A stretch of 7,680 bases of DNA from an uncultured Porphyromonadaceae bacterium. Lineage in GTDB: Bacteria > Bacteroidota > Bacteroidia > Bacteroidales > Muribaculaceae. Positions within the stretch are counted from its first letter, which is position 1. Each line of letters opens with the position of its first letter. The DNA lies in assembly GCA_947176545.1 (NCBI GenBank), contig CAMWRB010000054.1, positions 1 through 7,680 of the forward strand. The letters are read 5' to 3'. The translations under genes and the position numbers were made by a program. Of the stretch, positions 6,505 to 7,680 are shown in pieces. Under the pieces are notes generated by a model, which was given only the letters and a program-made list of their open reading frames with translations, was not told where the DNA came from and searched no databases.

Positions 6505-7536
6505 TCAGTTCATCAGTTCTGCGAGACAGCAGTTGATGTTGAGCATAAGTGTAGAGCCGGTCTTGAACGGCATTCCGTAGCTCACACCGAAACCGAATCC
6601 GCGGACTTTAAGTCCGAGACCGAGCGAGAAACCGCTGAAGAAGTTGCGGCTGTAGGTGGACATATCCGTAGCGGTCTTGTAATCGTATGCGAGAGCGGCG
6701 TAAAACTTGTCTGACGGCTGAAACTGCAGTCCGAAAGTCAGATGACGGAAGAAGTTGCTGAAAAAGTTGGATTTGAGCACCGATGCATCTCCCTCCTCAT
6801 TCTTGGGATGGGTGTAGTAGGGGAGATTCCAGCGGGTGAGGTGTGTGGCGGTGATGGCTACGGAGAATGCGGAACTGCCGATACCCTGCATATATCCCAA
6901 CTGGACGTCAAACGGCAGACGGTTGTAGGCTTCATGAAATCTCTTGACCTGTCCGCCGGCATTCTTTATTACCGCCGAAAAAGAGAGGTCATGTTCCTCA
7001 TCATAGTAATTGACACCGAGGTCAACCCCGATAGCGAATGCCGAATAGATGTGATAGTGGCTGTAGATAAGGTTGAGATTGATGCCTCCGCGCCATCGGG
7101 AGGTGATGTCGTGAGAATATGTCCCTTCGAAGACAATATCCGTAGGGGAGAACTTACCGCCCTCGATGCCCGACTGGTCAAACTCGATAAGCTTGCCGTA
7201 GTTAAGGTAGCGTATCCCGGCGGCCCATGCTCCATGTTCGCCGGCGGCCATGCCGTAGCGCAGGGAGGCGAAATTGCCGGAGCCCATGTAGAGCATATAT
7301 CCCAGGCTGAACTGGTTTTCTATCTCCGGCCCAATCAAAGCCGGATTCTGGTCGGCCAGCGAGATGTCATCATCGATGATGGCGATACCTGTTCCACCCA
7401 AAGCGTATGCGTGCGAAGATGTCGGAATGTTGAGAAAGTCGTACGAAGTAGAGCCGTTCTCGGCATGGGAAGTCGAGACGGCGAGGGAAGCGGCCGCGGT
7501 CAGAGCCGCTGTACATATACGTGCAATCATTCGCAT
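6505..7536 (-). CDS. porQ: Type IX secretion system protein PorQ
   Basis: A 343-residue outer-membrane beta-barrel protein. In the T9SS, PorQ works with PorU, PorV and PorZ in the attachment complex that processes and anchors cargo at the cell surface (family knowledge). A signal peptide covers residues 1-25 (ends SHA). The mature start is the recognisable PorQ signature: YDFLNIPTSSHAYALGGTGI, then an aspartate-rich IIDDDISLADQNPALIGPE segment, and later RYGMAAGEHGAWAAGIRY. The remainder alternates glycine and aromatic residues as in an outer-membrane barrel. Length fits the family. ATG at 7536 is chosen; M3 at 7530 is also possible because the start reads MRM. The next gene downstream is the B12-regulated operon, separated by its own promoter and leader. 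A neighbour in that operon carries a T9SS sorting tail, a plausible but unproven functional link. Confidence 0.92.
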   Translation of the reverse strand: MRMIARICTAALTAAASLAVSTSHAENGSTSYDFLNIPTSSHAYALGGTGIAIIDDDISLADQNPALIGPEIENQFSLGYMLYMGSGNFASLRYGMAAGEHGAWAAGIRYLNYGKLIEFDQSGIEGGKFSPTDIVFEGTYSHDITSRWRGGINLNLIYSHYHIYSAFAIGVDLGVNYYDEEHDLSFSAVIKNAGGQVKRFHEAYNRLPFDVQLGYMQGIGSSAFSVAITATHLTRWNLPYYTHPKNEEGDASVLKSNFFSNFFRHLTFGLQFQPSDKFYAALAYDYKTATDMSTYSRNFFSGFSLGLGLKVRGFGFGVSYGMPFKTGSTLMLNINCCLAELMN

Positions 7537-7655
7537 ACGTCTAATTAACGCGCAACACCCCGTTCTATTATATCATCACCCAACTTTTATTGTGTATGTC
7601 CGTTCAGTTACTTGATAATATCTCGTTTTATTTGCTTGCTCATAATTTAGATTTT

Positions 7656-7669
7656 TGTCACTTGTGACA
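7656..7669. promoter_or_regulatory. Perfect 6-bp dyad TGTCAC-TT-GTGACA upstream of porQ
   Basis: Two 6-base arms with a 2-base centre, flanked on both sides by A/T runs, lie 120 bases before the porQ start. The 2-base gap is too small for a stable RNA hairpin, so a protein-binding operator is the more natural reading; the half-site GTGACA is loosely like Crp/Fnr-family sites. The gene it would control may lie to the right of the window. Confidence 0.35.
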
Positions 7670-7680
7670 TTTTTCTAAAG

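Noticed and set aside
6742..7548. 268-codon open frame on the plus strand opposite porQ
   Set aside because: It lies wholly antisense to a clear porQ gene, shows no signal peptide or recognisable motif, and has the irregular composition of a shadow frame.
7567..7572. TATAAT on the minus strand upstream of porQ
   Set aside because: Bacteroidota housekeeping promoters use TAnnTTTG rather than TATAAT, and there is no matching upstream element; likely chance in AT-rich DNA.
1..7680. CRISPR arrays, tRNA/rRNA genes, transposases or integrases
   Set aside because: No regularly spaced repeats, no RNA-gene signatures and no mobile-element coding sequence were seen on either strand.

Overview
The window looks like a chromosomal segment of a Bacteroidota bacterium, most likely order Bacteroidales. 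Three things suggest this: a type IX secretion (T9SS) gene of the PorQ family, a C-terminal T9SS-type sorting tail on another protein, and a Bacteroides-type promoter box (TAnnTTTG) ahead of a cobalamin riboswitch that drives surface-lipoprotein and TonB-receptor genes. Every gene I can support is on the minus strand. I cannot name genus or species; the style resembles Muribaculaceae/Prevotellaceae-like gut bacteria, which is inference.

Reading in the direction of transcription (high to low coordinates): 7537-7680 is non-coding and holds a short perfect dyad. 6505-7536 encodes PorQ, an outer-membrane barrel protein of the T9SS attachment complex. 6014-6504 is a long leader with a promoter box (6414-6421), a class-I-like cobalamin riboswitch (6165-6340) and a strong terminator-like hairpin (6050-6088) nested inside a second inverted repeat (6027-6101).

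Then follows a five-gene, apparently co-transcribed run: a BtuB-type TonB-dependent receptor (4022-6013), a BtuG-like beta-propeller surface lipoprotein (2868-4025), a PKD-like surface lipoprotein (1681-2871), a secreted aromatic-rich protein with a T9SS-type sorting tail (676-1632), and a secreted protein with a dockerin-like calcium loop that runs off the left edge (1-660). The first three overlap by ATGA stop/start junctions; the last two follow after 48 and 15 bases.

Taken together the run looks like a B12-repressed corrinoid capture and outer-membrane uptake locus. BtuG would capture corrinoid at the surface and hand it to BtuB. The less understood part is the three downstream exported proteins. 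Two of them (676-1632 and 1-660) appear to share a divergent N-terminal module, and one seems to be routed through the T9SS. The leader also contains two segments complementary to the B12 box, one on each side of the terminator hairpin, which may be the switching element. No inner-membrane corrinoid transporter (btuF/C/D) is in the window.
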